64,000 nucleotides of DNA, taken from assembly GCF_000518765.1 (NCBI RefSeq), contig NZ_JAEF01000006.1, positions 248,001 through 312,000 of the forward strand, given 5' to 3'. A program made the position numbers and the translations under genes. Under the pieces are notes generated by a model, which saw nothing but the letters and a program-made list of their open reading frames with translations, had not been told where the DNA came from and ran no database searches. Below, one piece after another: positions 1 to 8,732 of the stretch. This DNA comes from Ruminococcus flavefaciens ATCC 19208 (lineage in GTDB: Bacteria > Bacillota > Clostridia > Oscillospirales > Ruminococcaceae). Each line of letters begins with the position of its first letter. Position 1 is the first letter of the stretch.

Positions 1-839
1 TTATTGGGATCTTTATAATAATGATCTACAGCCATTCTGTAGGCGTTAGTCACAACAGCAACATAATAAGCTGATTTTGCACGACCTTCGATCTTCAGGC
101 TTTTTACGCCTACCTGAGCAAGCTTGTCAATATGTTCAATCATGCACATATCCTTTGAGTTCAGGATATAAGTACCTTTTTCGTCCTCGTAAACGGGGAA
201 GAACTCTCCCGGACGTTTTTCTTCCATAAGGTGATAACCCCAGCGGCAGGGCTGAGCACATTCACCTCGGTTTGCATCTCTGTTCACAAGATACTGTGAA
301 AGAAGACATCTGCCTGAGAATGAAACGCACATTGCACCATGTACAAATGTTTCAATATCAAGATCAGGCGAGGTTTTGGCACGTATCTCAGCGATTTCAT
401 CGAGAGAAAGCTCTCTTGCAAGAACAACCCTTTTTGCGCCCATATTATATAGCTCACGTGCTGTAACATAGTTTACGATACCCGTCTGAGTGGAGATATG
501 TATCTCCATATCAGGCGCGTATTTTTTTATAAGCATCAGTAAGCCGATATCAGCTACTATAAGTGCATCGATCTTTGCATCTACCGCTTCTTTTACAAAT
601 CTTTCAAAGAAGGGGATCTCTGAGTTTCGTGGCAGGGTATTGCAGGTAAGGTATACCTTAACACCTTTTGAATGTGCGGCTTCTACTGCTTTGCAGAGCT
701 GCTCAAATTCGAAATTAAGCGGTGATGCACGCATACCGAATTGTTTTCTGCCAAGATAAACAGCGTCTGCACCGTAGTTCAGAGCAGCTGAAAATCTTTC
801 TTCATCCCCCGCAGGGGCAAGAACTTCAAGTTCGTTCAT
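1..839 (-). CDS. Peptidase U32 family protein (partial, 3' end cut by window)
   Basis: The minus strand from 839 reads into the window edge with no stop; about 279 residues are visible. The N-terminus MNELEVLAPAGDEERF and the later block CVSFSGRCLLSQYLVNRDAN followed by GECAQPCRW are the U32 (collagenase-like / RlhA-type) signature, with conserved cysteines. Family members act as collagenase-like peptidases or in 23S rRNA and tRNA hydroxylation; which applies here cannot be decided from sequence. Its ATG shares one base with the mltG stop (TGATG), so it is probably translationally coupled as the last visible gene of the thyX-mltG operon. The C-terminal part lies outside the window. Confidence 0.9.
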   Translation of the reverse strand, partial: MNELEVLAPAGDEERFSAALNYGADAVYLGRKQFGMRASPLNFEFEQLCKAVEAAHSKGVKVYLTCNTLPRNSEIPFFERFVKEAVDAKIDALIVADIGLLMLIKKYAPDMEIHISTQTGIVNYVTARELYNMGAKRVVLARELSLDEIAEIRAKTSPDLDIETFVHGAMCVSFSGRCLLSQYLVNRDANRGECAQPCRWGYHLMEEKRPGEFFPVYEDEKGTYILNSKDMCMIEHIDKLAQVGVKSLKIEGRAKSAYYVAVVTNAYRMAVDHYYKDPN

Positions 840-2314
840 CAATATTCCTCCGATTCGGCAGCGGCTGCCGCAGCAGCTGCTTCTTCTGCTTCACGGCGTT
901 CTTTTTCTGCTTCCTGATCAGCCTGTATTATAGCCTTGTTCTGCTCGTGCTCATCATTTGTCTTGGCAAACTTAGTTTCACCTGTGTAGATATTGGCAAT
1001 AAAGTAATAGTCATCAGAAGGCATTTTTTCAAGAACTGCGTCTATAGCCTCCAATCCCGGGTTACATATAGGTCCTGGAGGGAGTCCCTTGCTTACATAT
1101 GTGTCATAAGCATTGATGATATCCTTGTTTATAACTTCCATGTGTGAACGTATTAATTCAGAGTAATTCTTTGTTGGGTCTGACTGGAGCATACCAACTG
1201 TTTCAGCCTCAGTATTTTCAAGTCTGTTCCAGAATACACTTGCAACATGATTCATTTCCGCACGATCAGCAACTTCCTTTTGAACTATAGAAGCAAATGT
1301 GATGAGCTGATCAAGCGAAAGATTGAGCTTAGCCATTCTTTCCAGTCTGTCGCTGGTCATTTTCTGATCAAAGTTGAAATATATCTTCTGGCACACCTCT
1401 TCCGCATCCATATCCTTAGTAAATGTATAAGTATCAGGGAATAGATAGCCTTCCATACGTGTTTCAGTAAATTTCAGAGTATTAGTATCTTTTGAAAGAT
1501 AATTTTCAAAATTAAATCCATATCCTGCTGCGTTGAAATTGAAGAGGAAATCGTCAGCCTTGCATACGCCCTCTTCATCAAGTTTATCAGCTGCTTCATA
1601 AAGGGTAATGCCTTCATAGAATGTTATTGAAACCGCTTCTTTCTGATTTTCTTCTTCAACACTTGTAAGCTTGTTTATGATCGTTTCATATGCCATGCTT
1701 GGGCTTACAAAATGTTCGCCTGCAAGATAAACGTCCGCAGATTTTCTGAATTTAGTGAAAAGCTGGAAACATTTTGGTGAATTGATAATTCCTTCATCGT
1801 AAAGGATTTCTGATATCTCTTTGGTAGTTGCGTTTTCGGGAACGCTGATAAGCTTTATATTATCACTCTTGCCGATACCGAACATATCTCTGCCAAATGC
1901 GATTATAACAAGAGAAAGACATATTGAAACTGCAAATATAAACACAGTAAGGATAAGAACACCGGGTAAACGGCTTCTTTTCTTCTTTTTTTTCTTGTGG
2001 TGAGCGTTATTGCGCTTTACAGCCGCTGTGTTGCGCTGATGAAATTCTTCCTGCTGGACAGGCGGAGGAACAGGATGTTCCACTCTTTGATGTTCAGGCT
2101 CTTGCCTTCTTTCAACATGAGCATTTCTTACCGGCATCTCAGGCTCTTTTGCATGAGATACAGATTTTTTGACAGGTATTTCAGGCTTTATCTCTGTAGC
2201 CTCTTCTTCTATTTCTGTTTCTTTTTTTGCTGCTTCTGCTTCATTAGCCTTCTTGGCTTGATCCAGCTGATTGAGTATATCATTGATAACATCGTTATTG
2301 TTGTTATCAGCCAT
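839..2314 (-). CDS. mltG: Endolytic murein transglycosylase MltG (YceG-like)
   Basis: This 491-residue membrane-anchored enzyme is predicted to cut nascent glycan strands and so set peptidoglycan chain length. Residues 1-113 are a charged, Pro/Glu/Lys-rich cytoplasmic tail, longer than in E. coli MltG. One transmembrane helix follows at about 116-140, then a LysM-like region and the YceG domain. Family motifs MEGYLFPDTY (about 287-296) and ASIVQKE (341-347) are present; Glu347 is the likely catalytic acid, and MLQSDPTKNY follows. The protein ends in an Ala/Glu-rich tail. The start overlaps the end of the cyclo-ligase gene by 8 bases, consistent with one operon. Confidence 0.93.
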   Translation of the reverse strand: MADNNNNDVINDILNQLDQAKKANEAEAAKKETEIEEEATEIKPEIPVKKSVSHAKEPEMPVRNAHVERRQEPEHQRVEHPVPPPVQQEEFHQRNTAAVKRNNAHHKKKKKKRSRLPGVLILTVFIFAVSICLSLVIIAFGRDMFGIGKSDNIKLISVPENATTKEISEILYDEGIINSPKCFQLFTKFRKSADVYLAGEHFVSPSMAYETIINKLTSVEEENQKEAVSITFYEGITLYEAADKLDEEGVCKADDFLFNFNAAGYGFNFENYLSKDTNTLKFTETRMEGYLFPDTYTFTKDMDAEEVCQKIYFNFDQKMTSDRLERMAKLNLSLDQLITFASIVQKEVADRAEMNHVASVFWNRLENTEAETVGMLQSDPTKNYSELIRSHMEVINKDIINAYDTYVSKGLPPGPICNPGLEAIDAVLEKMPSDDYYFIANIYTGETKFAKTNDEHEQNKAIIQADQEAEKERREAEEAAAAAAAAESEEY

Positions 2315-2867
2315 TGCAGAGCACCGTCCTTTCTTCAGTTACAATAAGATTTACGACAAGATCGTGCTGCATAAGAGGAAGCTGTTTGACGATGAGTTCT
2401 TCATAGGAAAGAGCTATTTTGAAAATATCGGGATTTTCAGAAATAAACTCGTCGTAGTAGCCTCCGCCGTATCCGAGTCTTCCGCCTTCTTCGGTAAAGG
2501 CGAGCCCGGGAATTATGCAGACAGTTTTATCAGTTATAACAGGCATCGGGAGAGCACTGTCAGGTTCGGGAATACGGTACATACCTTCATGGAGATCGGC
2601 AACTGATTCAATGAGATGAAAAGTCATTGAACGTTCGGAATCGCATTTCGGAAGAGCAACGTTCTTACCCATTTCAATAAGCTTATCTATAAGCAGATAC
2701 GTATCTACTTCCGAACCAAAAGAGGCATAGAGCAATACATTATCGGCTTCTTCAATTTTTTCCTCTGAGAGCAGTCTTTCCGTGATATCAAGATCCTTTG
2801 AGACTTTATCACGGATCTCCGCTCGAAGGTGAGAAAATTCTTTTCTTAGTTCTTTTTTACTATCCAT
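2307..2867 (-). CDS. 5-formyltetrahydrofolate cyclo-ligase
   Basis: ATP-dependent conversion of 5-formyl-THF to 5,10-methenyl-THF in folate salvage. About 186 residues. The C-terminal RLGYGGGYYDEF motif is the family's nucleotide/substrate loop, and the N-terminal basic helix KKELRKEFSHLRAEI is typical. An upstream in-frame ATG at 2888 would add MLFYVTD, but the ATG at 2867 gives the family-like N-terminus (MDSKKELRK) and sits just after the preceding stop (TGATATG), which suggests coupling. It lies in the same operon as thyX, which also uses folate, giving a loose C1-metabolism theme. Confidence 0.92.
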   Translation of the reverse strand: MDSKKELRKEFSHLRAEIRDKVSKDLDITERLLSEEKIEEADNVLLYASFGSEVDTYLLIDKLIEMGKNVALPKCDSERSMTFHLIESVADLHEGMYRIPEPDSALPMPVITDKTVCIIPGLAFTEEGGRLGYGGGYYDEFISENPDIFKIALSYEELIVKQLPLMQHDLVVNLIVTEERTVLCNG

Positions 2868-2868
2868 A

Positions 2869-3411
2869 TCAGTCACATAAAATAGCATTACGCTGTCTCT
2901 GGCTTTCTGCTTTTGAATGAACCATTTCTACAAGCTTCAGACCAAAATCAACGGCAACTCCTGCGCCTCTTGCGGTAATGAATATGCCGTCTTCGGCAAC
3001 TCCGCCAGTTCCGATTTCCGCACCGTCGAGCTGAGTCTCAAATCCCTCATAGCATACGGCTGTTTTGCCTTTGAGAAGTCCTTTATGACCAAGTATTGAA
3101 GGTGCAGCACATATAGCACCGATGAATTTATTGTTTGAAACACAGTAATCTATTGCTGCCTGAACATATTCAGATTTTTCAAGGTTAAGAGTGCCCGGCA
3201 TACCTCCTGGGAGGACGATCATTTCAAGTTCATCTGTAAGAGGAGCTTCCTGAGCTATTGTATCTGTTACAACAGGTATACCGTGCGAGCCAGTGATTAT
3301 ATTATCCCCAACGCCTACGGTTATGACCTGTTTGCCTGCACGTCTGAGCAGATCAATAGGAGCGATAGCTTCGGTTTCCTCAAATCCGTTTGCAAGAAAG
3401 ACGTATATCAT
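2869..3411 (-). CDS. DJ-1/PfpI family protein
   Basis: 180 residues with the glutamine-amidotransferase-like fold of DJ-1/YajL proteins. Visible motifs are the N-terminal FLANGFEETEAIAPIDLLRR, with its conserved acidic residue, the LPGGMPGT loop, and the nucleophile elbow AICAAP with the reactive cysteine. Family members are redox-responsive and have been linked to glyoxalase/deglycase or chaperone activity; the exact substrate is not readable from sequence. It sits between the DUF2156 gene and the cyclo-ligase gene, its stop being one base short of the next start. Confidence 0.92.
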   Translation of the reverse strand: MIYVFLANGFEETEAIAPIDLLRRAGKQVITVGVGDNIITGSHGIPVVTDTIAQEAPLTDELEMIVLPGGMPGTLNLEKSEYVQAAIDYCVSNNKFIGAICAAPSILGHKGLLKGKTAVCYEGFETQLDGAEIGTGGVAEDGIFITARGAGVAVDFGLKLVEMVHSKAESQRQRNAILCD

Positions 3412-3424
3412 TTTATTTATCCTT

Positions 3425-4315
3425 TCATTTAAAAGTTACAATATATTTTTTTAGAAGAAACGCCGGGTGATATGACTGTTTTGCCTTGCGCAGTCCTTCT
3501 ATCCCGAGATCTTCCTCACGATTGATATATTTATATTGTGTGGCGGCTTCTTTGGCAAAACAATTGTTTATACCTGCATAGATGCCGTCATATTGCGTAT
3601 CAGCTTTTTCAATATGAACACAAAAGGTCTCGTCATTGAGCTGATCTCCTATAGTAAATGCAGTGACTCTGCCGTCTATACGTATAACACCGCCTTTAAG
3701 ATCAAGTTCATGAAAATAGTTAAAATAGGTGTTTATTGCGTATTGCTCGGCTATATACGAATGATCGTTATTATCAGATTTATTGTTATACTCAATGGCA
3801 CTGAATGTTATACAGTCATTGAAATCATTTTCCGTCATCATTTTGAATTCAGCACCGAGTTCATTGAAATGCGCCAGATGATTGCGTTTGCTGTGGTACT
3901 TCCGTCCCGAAAGGCTTATAAGATCATGAGCATAATAGATATAATCCCAGTCACCATCGTAAGTTGTTACCGAGAAGCGGTCATGAAAAGCTTCGTCCAG
4001 CATATTCAGTGTTTTTTCAGTAATACCCGCAACTCTGAGAGGCTTTCCGAGACTTTCGGAATATTTCTGCATTTCAGAAATGACTTCATGGTAATCACCT
4101 TCACCTGAAGGAAAGAAAAAACGGGGGATACCATCTTCTGACCTGAATGAACAGCAGATATAAAAATCCTTGTAGAAAGAGATTTTTGAGTCGCCAAGTC
4201 TTTTCCAAGCCATATTATTTGAAAAGCTGTATTCGCATCCCATGAATTGTGACTTTCTGAGTGCAGTTGTTATTCTGTCTTTATCTCTGATGTCAATATC
4301 TCTGAATTCAAGCAT
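3425..4315 (-). CDS. DUF2156 domain protein (LPG synthase C-terminal-like)
   Basis: 296 residues resembling the C-terminal catalytic, GNAT-like part of phosphatidylglycerol lysyltransferases (DUF2156), without the N-terminal membrane domain of MprF. Recognisable pieces are an N-terminal FRDIDIRDKDRI stretch, the SYHPAFLLKKY C-terminus and the central KRNHLAHFNE block. Stand-alone DUF2156 proteins are common in Clostridia and are thought to transfer aminoacyl or acyl groups; the substrate is unknown. It is co-directional with thyX upstream (15-base gap) and the DJ-1 gene downstream. Confidence 0.8.
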   Translation of the reverse strand: MLEFRDIDIRDKDRITTALRKSQFMGCEYSFSNNMAWKRLGDSKISFYKDFYICCSFRSEDGIPRFFFPSGEGDYHEVISEMQKYSESLGKPLRVAGITEKTLNMLDEAFHDRFSVTTYDGDWDYIYYAHDLISLSGRKYHSKRNHLAHFNELGAEFKMMTENDFNDCITFSAIEYNNKSDNNDHSYIAEQYAINTYFNYFHELDLKGGVIRIDGRVTAFTIGDQLNDETFCVHIEKADTQYDGIYAGINNCFAKEAATQYKYINREEDLGIEGLRKAKQSYHPAFLLKKYIVTFK

Positions 4316-4330
4316 TGTTCCTCCGCTGGA

Positions 4331-5101
4331 TCATTTTGCTTTCATGGCTGAAAAATACTCTTTAACTTCATTTATCCTGCCGCAGGTCATTTTTCCTTCG
4401 GGACATTTTCCCTCAGCAACACATGAAGGACCTGCATGAGCAAAGACATGGGGAGCAACTTCAAGGCATTGTCTGAGCATTTCATTTGCCACAGCTCTAA
4501 TTTCCCACTGTGCGCGGTTGCAGCAGCGATGACGAAAGAAATTGAAGAGTGAACGGACATTCATAGTTACGACGATCTTTGTCTCGCAGGCATTTGGAAG
4601 AATAAAACGAGCATCTTCGTTTGCAAGCTTCACTGCCTTTGAACGCGCTGTTTTTTCATCGAGTCCCTGAGCAATAAATTCTTTTGTATGCTTTTCTGTA
4701 AGGAGTTCTGCTATTTTTGCATAGCTTTCCGATATATCAGCGATAGCCCTGTCATACTCCGACTTAGCTTCGGGAAGTTCTTCTATAGCAGGTGGGGTAA
4801 TAAACTCAAATCCGTTTTCGTTTACGTAACGCTGACTTTTTTGAGAATATGAAGCAATACGGTGTCTGACAAGTTGGTGTGAACAAGCTCTCGAAATACC
4901 TTCGATGCCAAAAGTGAAGCAAACATGTTCCGTAACACTTTCGTGGCCTATGGAAACTATCATATCAATGAAGTTTTCTACCTTTTCATCAGTCAGACCA
5001 TCTCTGAGAGTTTCTATATCGCTGCTTGAATAGCAAAGCTTGGCAGCTGTAGCGATAAGTTTTTCAGCGTCGGGAGTATACGATAAAAGTTTGACGTTCA
5101 A
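4331..5101 (-). CDS. thyX: Flavin-dependent thymidylate synthase ThyX
   Basis: FAD- and NADPH-dependent methylation of dUMP to dTMP using methylene-THF. The ThyX signature RHR-x3-Sx3-SxR is seen as RHRIASYSQKSQR. The family-typical FFRHRCCNRAQWEIR block near residue 200 is also present. Two starts are possible: GTG at 5110 has its SD (AAGGAAGGTG) touching it, whereas TTG at 5101 lies 6 bases after that SD and gives MNVKLLSYTPDAEK, so I chose TTG. A sigma-A-type promoter lies upstream (5141-5169), making this the first gene of the minus-strand operon. Confidence 0.95.
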   Translation of the reverse strand: MNVKLLSYTPDAEKLIATAAKLCYSSSDIETLRDGLTDEKVENFIDMIVSIGHESVTEHVCFTFGIEGISRACSHQLVRHRIASYSQKSQRYVNENGFEFITPPAIEELPEAKSEYDRAIADISESYAKIAELLTEKHTKEFIAQGLDEKTARSKAVKLANEDARFILPNACETKIVVTMNVRSLFNFFRHRCCNRAQWEIRAVANEMLRQCLEVAPHVFAHAGPSCVAEGKCPEGKMTCGRINEVKEYFSAMKAK

Positions 5102-5140
5102 TACAGACACCTTCCTTATTAAAATAAAGCATATACAATT

Positions 5141-5169
5141 ATTGTATCATTTATTTGCCATTAAGTCAA
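5141..5169 (-). promoter_or_regulatory. Sigma-A promoter for the thyX operon
   Basis: On the minus strand TTGACT (5169-5164), a 17-base spacer and TACAAT (5146-5141) precede thyX by about 40 bases. Confidence 0.7.
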
Positions 5170-5250
5170 GGAAATAACATAAAAATATTTAAGATAATAT
5201 ATTTAATAAGATAGTTTCGTGATAAATAGGAAAAATTTTTCATTTTACTA

Positions 5251-5279
5251 TGGACAAATTAAAAAAAATGTAGTATAAT
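5251..5279 (+). promoter_or_regulatory. Sigma-A promoter for the lipoprotein gene
   Basis: TGGACA (5251-5256), a 17-base spacer and TATAAT (5274-5279). A GGAGG SD follows at 5310-5314, nine bases before the ATG at 5324. Confidence 0.75.
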
Positions 5280-5323
5280 AAAACAGTATCTGGAATCTAC
5301 AATTATATCGGAGGAATTTACAG

Positions 5324-6598
5324 ATGAATAAGTTTAACAAGTTTGCTGCAGCTGCTGCGGCATTCGCACTTGCTGCTGCTTCTTCGAGCTGCGGCGCACC
5401 TGAGGCAATTACATTCGGAAAGAGTTCTCAGACAGCTCTTACTGTTGATGGATATGAAGTACCCGCAGGCGTATTTATTTATAATGAGATATATGCTTAT
5501 AATACTGCACAGTATGAGCTTTACTCAAAGAACGGACAGATGCCTTCTTTAGAAGATGTCAAGAATGCAACATTTGAATCAAAGGGTGCTGTTGAATGGA
5601 TACAGGATCAGGCAACACAGGCTTGTAAGGATTTTGTTGCAAACGAAAAGGAATTTGAAAAGATCGGCGGAGAGCTTTCTTCAGATGATCTGGCAGAAGT
5701 TAAAAACATTGTTGCCGCAAACAGCGCGAGCAAAATGTTTTCCGCTAATGGCGTCGGTGAAGAATCTCTGAGAAAAATAATCGAGAATTCTTATAAGTCA
5801 GAGGCTATTTTCGAGCATTACTACGGAATCGACGCAGAAAAGGGCTGTTCAGAAGACGATCTCAAAAAGTATTATCAGGATAAGACAACAAGAGTCAAGT
5901 ATTTTACAATAAGCCTTCTTGATGATACAGGCGAGGAGTATGATGCTGATGAAAAGCGTACACTCAACAAAATGGCTGACGAATATGTTAAGGATATCAA
6001 TTCTGAGACCACAAATGCTAAAAAGCTTCAAAAGATAGATGAATGCGAAGAGGAATACAATAAGTATGTTGAAAAGCGTACAGCTGAAGCTGCTGCAAAG
6101 GCTGCCGAGGAAGCAGGTGAGACAGTAACTACAACTACTACGACAACAACTACTGCTGCTTCAAACGAAACAACAACCACAACTACAACAGATCCTTATG
6201 CAAATGAGGTGCTTGTAACAAAGTATACAACTACAGTTGCTGAGGAAAGTGACGATTCCAATACCACAACAACTACACTTTCAGCTGATCAGGAAGCTGC
6301 TAAGAAGTCACAGCAGGATTACAACGATTATATTTTCAACAAGCTCACAGATTACAAGGCTGAAAAGTACCAGTATGATGACAATACGATATATATTGTT
6401 ATCAAGGCTGATATCAAAGAGCGTATGACAGACGATGATCTTTGGAGCGAGGATAATATCAATTCGCTTCTCAGTGAGCGTTATTACAAAGATTTTCAGG
6501 ATATGATGAAGGAAATAGCAGAAGGCTTTGCTGTTAAGAAGAACAATACAGCATACAGCAGATATTCTCCTTTCAAGCTCAATTATGATACTGAATAA
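5324..6598 (+). CDS. Secreted lipoprotein, SurA/PrsA N-terminal-like
   Basis: 424 residues. The N-terminus is a lipoprotein signal: a basic start, an Ala-rich core and a lipobox ending ASSSC at Cys23. The segment ALTVDGYEVPAGVFIYNEI and the following helices resemble the SurA-N/PrsA chaperone region. I see no clear parvulin PPIase domain, and two Thr-rich tracts (about 267-292 and 310-322) interrupt the C-terminal half. It is probably an extracytoplasmic folding factor or a degenerate relative. It is monocistronic, with its own promoter and a strong terminator. Confidence 0.7.
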   Translation: MNKFNKFAAAAAAFALAAASSSCGAPEAITFGKSSQTALTVDGYEVPAGVFIYNEIYAYNTAQYELYSKNGQMPSLEDVKNATFESKGAVEWIQDQATQACKDFVANEKEFEKIGGELSSDDLAEVKNIVAANSASKMFSANGVGEESLRKIIENSYKSEAIFEHYYGIDAEKGCSEDDLKKYYQDKTTRVKYFTISLLDDTGEEYDADEKRTLNKMADEYVKDINSETTNAKKLQKIDECEEEYNKYVEKRTAEAAAKAAEEAGETVTTTTTTTTTAASNETTTTTTTDPYANEVLVTKYTTTVAEESDDSNTTTTTLSADQEAAKKSQQDYNDYIFNKLTDYKAEKYQYDDNTIYIVIKADIKERMTDDDLWSEDNINSLLSERYYKDFQDMMKEIAEGFAVKKNNTAYSRYSPFKLNYDTE

Positions 6599-6605
6599 AA
6601 AAATT

Positions 6606-6632
6606 AAGGCTGCCGTAAAGGCAGCCTTTTTA
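6606..6632 (+). terminator. Intrinsic terminator (probably bidirectional)
   Basis: Nine-base stem AAGGCTGCC / GGCAGCCTT around a GTAAA loop, followed by a T-run. An A-run on the other side lets it also end the convergent helicase-loader operon, whose stop lies at 6630. Confidence 0.9.
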
Positions 6633-7592
6633 TATGTTGTTTTTTCTGATTTGTAGTCTAACATCCTCGCCTTTGAATTCAAGACATGAATACATGGAGA
6701 CGATACGTGAAACAACGCGTTTATCATATCTGCGTGCAATGCCTGCAAAATCCAGATTTGTACTTATTATCGAAGGTTTTCCGCAGTTAAGACGTGTATT
6801 GATGATATTATATATAGTTGCGTTATAAAACTGGGATTCATATTCTGTGCCCATATCATCAAGGATCAGAAGATCGGTATTCATTACAAGATCTACCATT
6901 TCAGAGGAGTGCTCATAGCTGAAATGCTCTTTTTCGATGTTTCTCAGGATATTGATCGCTGAATCATATATGACACTGTATCCTTTTTCAAGGACTTTAT
7001 TTGCAATAGCAAGTGAAAGGTGGGTCTTTCCGAGACCTGTTTGACCGAACATAAGTATGCTTTTGGAGTTTTGTGAAAAAGTTGAAGCATACTGCATGGT
7101 GTATTCAAATATTTTTTTCATGGCTATATAGTTTTCACCTGAATAATATGAAAGAGAAAAGCTTTCAAAATCGGAAAGACTGAGCTGAGAGGTTTTATTC
7201 AGTTCATCAGCCGCAAGCTTACCGCAAAGGCTTTTTAAACAGTCGCAGAAATTATTTCCGTTATATCCTGTATCACTGCATTTTGGACAGGTGTAGTGCA
7301 TATCGAGGTAATCCTCGGGATATCCGTTTTCTGCGAGGATTTTTCGTGACATTGCCTGTGCACCGAGATTATATTGCTTCAGCTGCTCAATCTTGTCTGT
7401 TACATCTGTTCCTTTTCCATTGGAAATAATTGAAATAAGCTCTTTTCCCGTATTGAAAAGCACCTCATTTATCTCACGTATCTGAGGTATTTTTTTATTT
7501 ACTTCACTTATGCGCTGTTCATTTTCGCTGACAGCCTTCATGCGTCTGTTTGTTAATATAGACTGAGCTTTATCAAAAATAGAGCTGTCCAT
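6630..7592 (-). CDS. DnaC/DnaI-like replicative helicase loader ATPase
   Basis: 320 residues. The N-terminal half is helical and carries a CPKCSDTG...CDC four-cysteine zinc site. The C-terminal half is an AAA+ domain with Walker A GQTGLGKTH and Walker B LLILDDMGTE, and a C-terminal arginine-rich block (RRYDKRVVSRI). This matches DnaC/DnaI-type loaders that place DnaB on DNA. It follows the dnaD-like gene by 11 bases with a GAGGAGG SD, so the two form a primosome operon. Confidence 0.9.
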   Translation of the reverse strand: MDSSIFDKAQSILTNRRMKAVSENEQRISEVNKKIPQIREINEVLFNTGKELISIISNGKGTDVTDKIEQLKQYNLGAQAMSRKILAENGYPEDYLDMHYTCPKCSDTGYNGNNFCDCLKSLCGKLAADELNKTSQLSLSDFESFSLSYYSGENYIAMKKIFEYTMQYASTFSQNSKSILMFGQTGLGKTHLSLAIANKVLEKGYSVIYDSAINILRNIEKEHFSYEHSSEMVDLVMNTDLLILDDMGTEYESQFYNATIYNIINTRLNCGKPSIISTNLDFAGIARRYDKRVVSRIVSMYSCLEFKGEDVRLQIRKNNI

Positions 7593-7603
7593 TTTCTACC
7601 TCC

Positions 7604-8608
7604 TCAGTATAAGAACTGATTTATAATTGATTCGTACTCTTCCACATCAGCGTCTTTAGCGTCGTTTTTGGAAGGAGCAGTTTTTTTGTTTTTTCTGAAA
7701 TCGCTTTCGGCGTTTTTTACGTCCTGAACGGTCATAAAGCCGCTGTCACGCCAAGAAAGCAGTATTTTATTTATGTAATCAAAGCTTAATTTATTGATCT
7801 GTTCTATAGTTTTTTCATATGCGTAATGTACAAGTTCGAGATTAAAGCCGGCATTTTTCCACTGCTCAATGAACTCAGCCTGCTTTGCAGTAGGACGTCT
7901 GTTCATTTCAAATTTTTTCATAATGCTGAGAATATAGTCCTTTGCAGCGTTGCGCTTTTGGATCTCGTCCTGAGCAGCTTCCATAGTGTTTATATCATTT
8001 TCTGCCCATGCAGAGGCGATTTTTTCAACGTAGGCAGTATTGGTCTTTTCTATCGAAGCGCAGTATGTAAGAAGAATTATGATAACTTCCTTTTTCAATC
8101 CCAAATGATCGTACATCCAGATTATTGAATTCATCTGACTGTTTTTCAGTGTTCCGATAATAGTCTCGGCAACCTTGAAAAGATCTCTTATATCCTGAGA
8201 TTCCTTCATTATCTCAGCAATCTCTCCGCCGCTGAGATTTGCTTTATGATCAGGAGCATTTGCAATAGGCTGCTGAAATGGCTGAGCAGAAGACTCGATC
8301 TGTGCATCGGGGACTTCGTTTGTATTCGGCTGTATCATTATTGGATTTGCAGCTGCTTGAGAAATTGTCCCCTGAGGAGTTATAACATTAGCCTGCTGCC
8401 AGAAAAGCACAGCGTCTTCTGCGGCTTGAACTGTAACACCTGTATTCGTTGATATTTCTTCACTTGTACATATTTTTCCTGAACATCTCAAAAGGTACAG
8501 CAATACTTTGATCTGATCGCCTGAAGCCAATTTGAGGAAATTGTCGGCAACAATTATGGGAACACCGAACATAGCTCCCCATATGCCGCAGTTAACTTTA
8601 TATTCCAA
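7604..8608 (-). CDS. DnaD-domain primosomal protein
   Basis: About 334 residues. The N-terminal part reads as the DnaD winged helix (KLASGDQIKVLLYLLRCSGK then EEISTNTG). After a low-complexity linker, the C-terminal DnaD/DnaB2 domain ends in SFDYINKILLSWRDSGF, a typical YxxxILxxW motif. The longer frame starts at TTG 8623, but the GGAGGTG SD lies at 8621-8615, so the TTG at 8608, eight bases downstream, is the better start (MEYKVNCGIWG). Its partner is the loader gene immediately downstream. Confidence 0.88.
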   Translation of the reverse strand: MEYKVNCGIWGAMFGVPIIVADNFLKLASGDQIKVLLYLLRCSGKICTSEEISTNTGVTVQAAEDAVLFWQQANVITPQGTISQAAANPIMIQPNTNEVPDAQIESSAQPFQQPIANAPDHKANLSGGEIAEIMKESQDIRDLFKVAETIIGTLKNSQMNSIIWMYDHLGLKKEVIIILLTYCASIEKTNTAYVEKIASAWAENDINTMEAAQDEIQKRNAAKDYILSIMKKFEMNRRPTAKQAEFIEQWKNAGFNLELVHYAYEKTIEQINKLSFDYINKILLSWRDSGFMTVQDVKNAESDFRKNKKTAPSKNDAKDADVEEYESIINQFLY

Positions 8609-8640
8609 CGAATACACCTCCAAAAAACACTGTAAGAAAC

Positions 8641-8669
8641 ATTATAACATATTTTTTGAAAGATGTCAC
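8641..8669 (-). promoter_or_regulatory. Sigma-A promoter for dnaD / loader
   Basis: GTGACA (8669-8664), a 17-base spacer and TATAAT (8646-8641) with an upstream TGn, on the minus strand just ahead of the dnaD-like gene. Confidence 0.7.
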
Positions 8670-8732
8670 TGTGCAATTTGTACAATCAAATGATAGCTGA
8701 ATAGTGCATTTTTCTTTTATAATGTTATTAGA

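Noticed and set aside
2868..2888. Upstream ATG of the cyclo-ligase (adds MLFYVTD)
   Set aside because: It has no SD and lies inside the preceding gene; ATG 2867 gives the family N-terminus and fits translational coupling.
6126..6186. ACA/ACT-rich tract resembling a tandem repeat
   Set aside because: It encodes a poly-Thr linker in the lipoprotein, as do 36600-36720 and 41870-41930 in other surface proteins. It is coding low complexity, not a repeat array.
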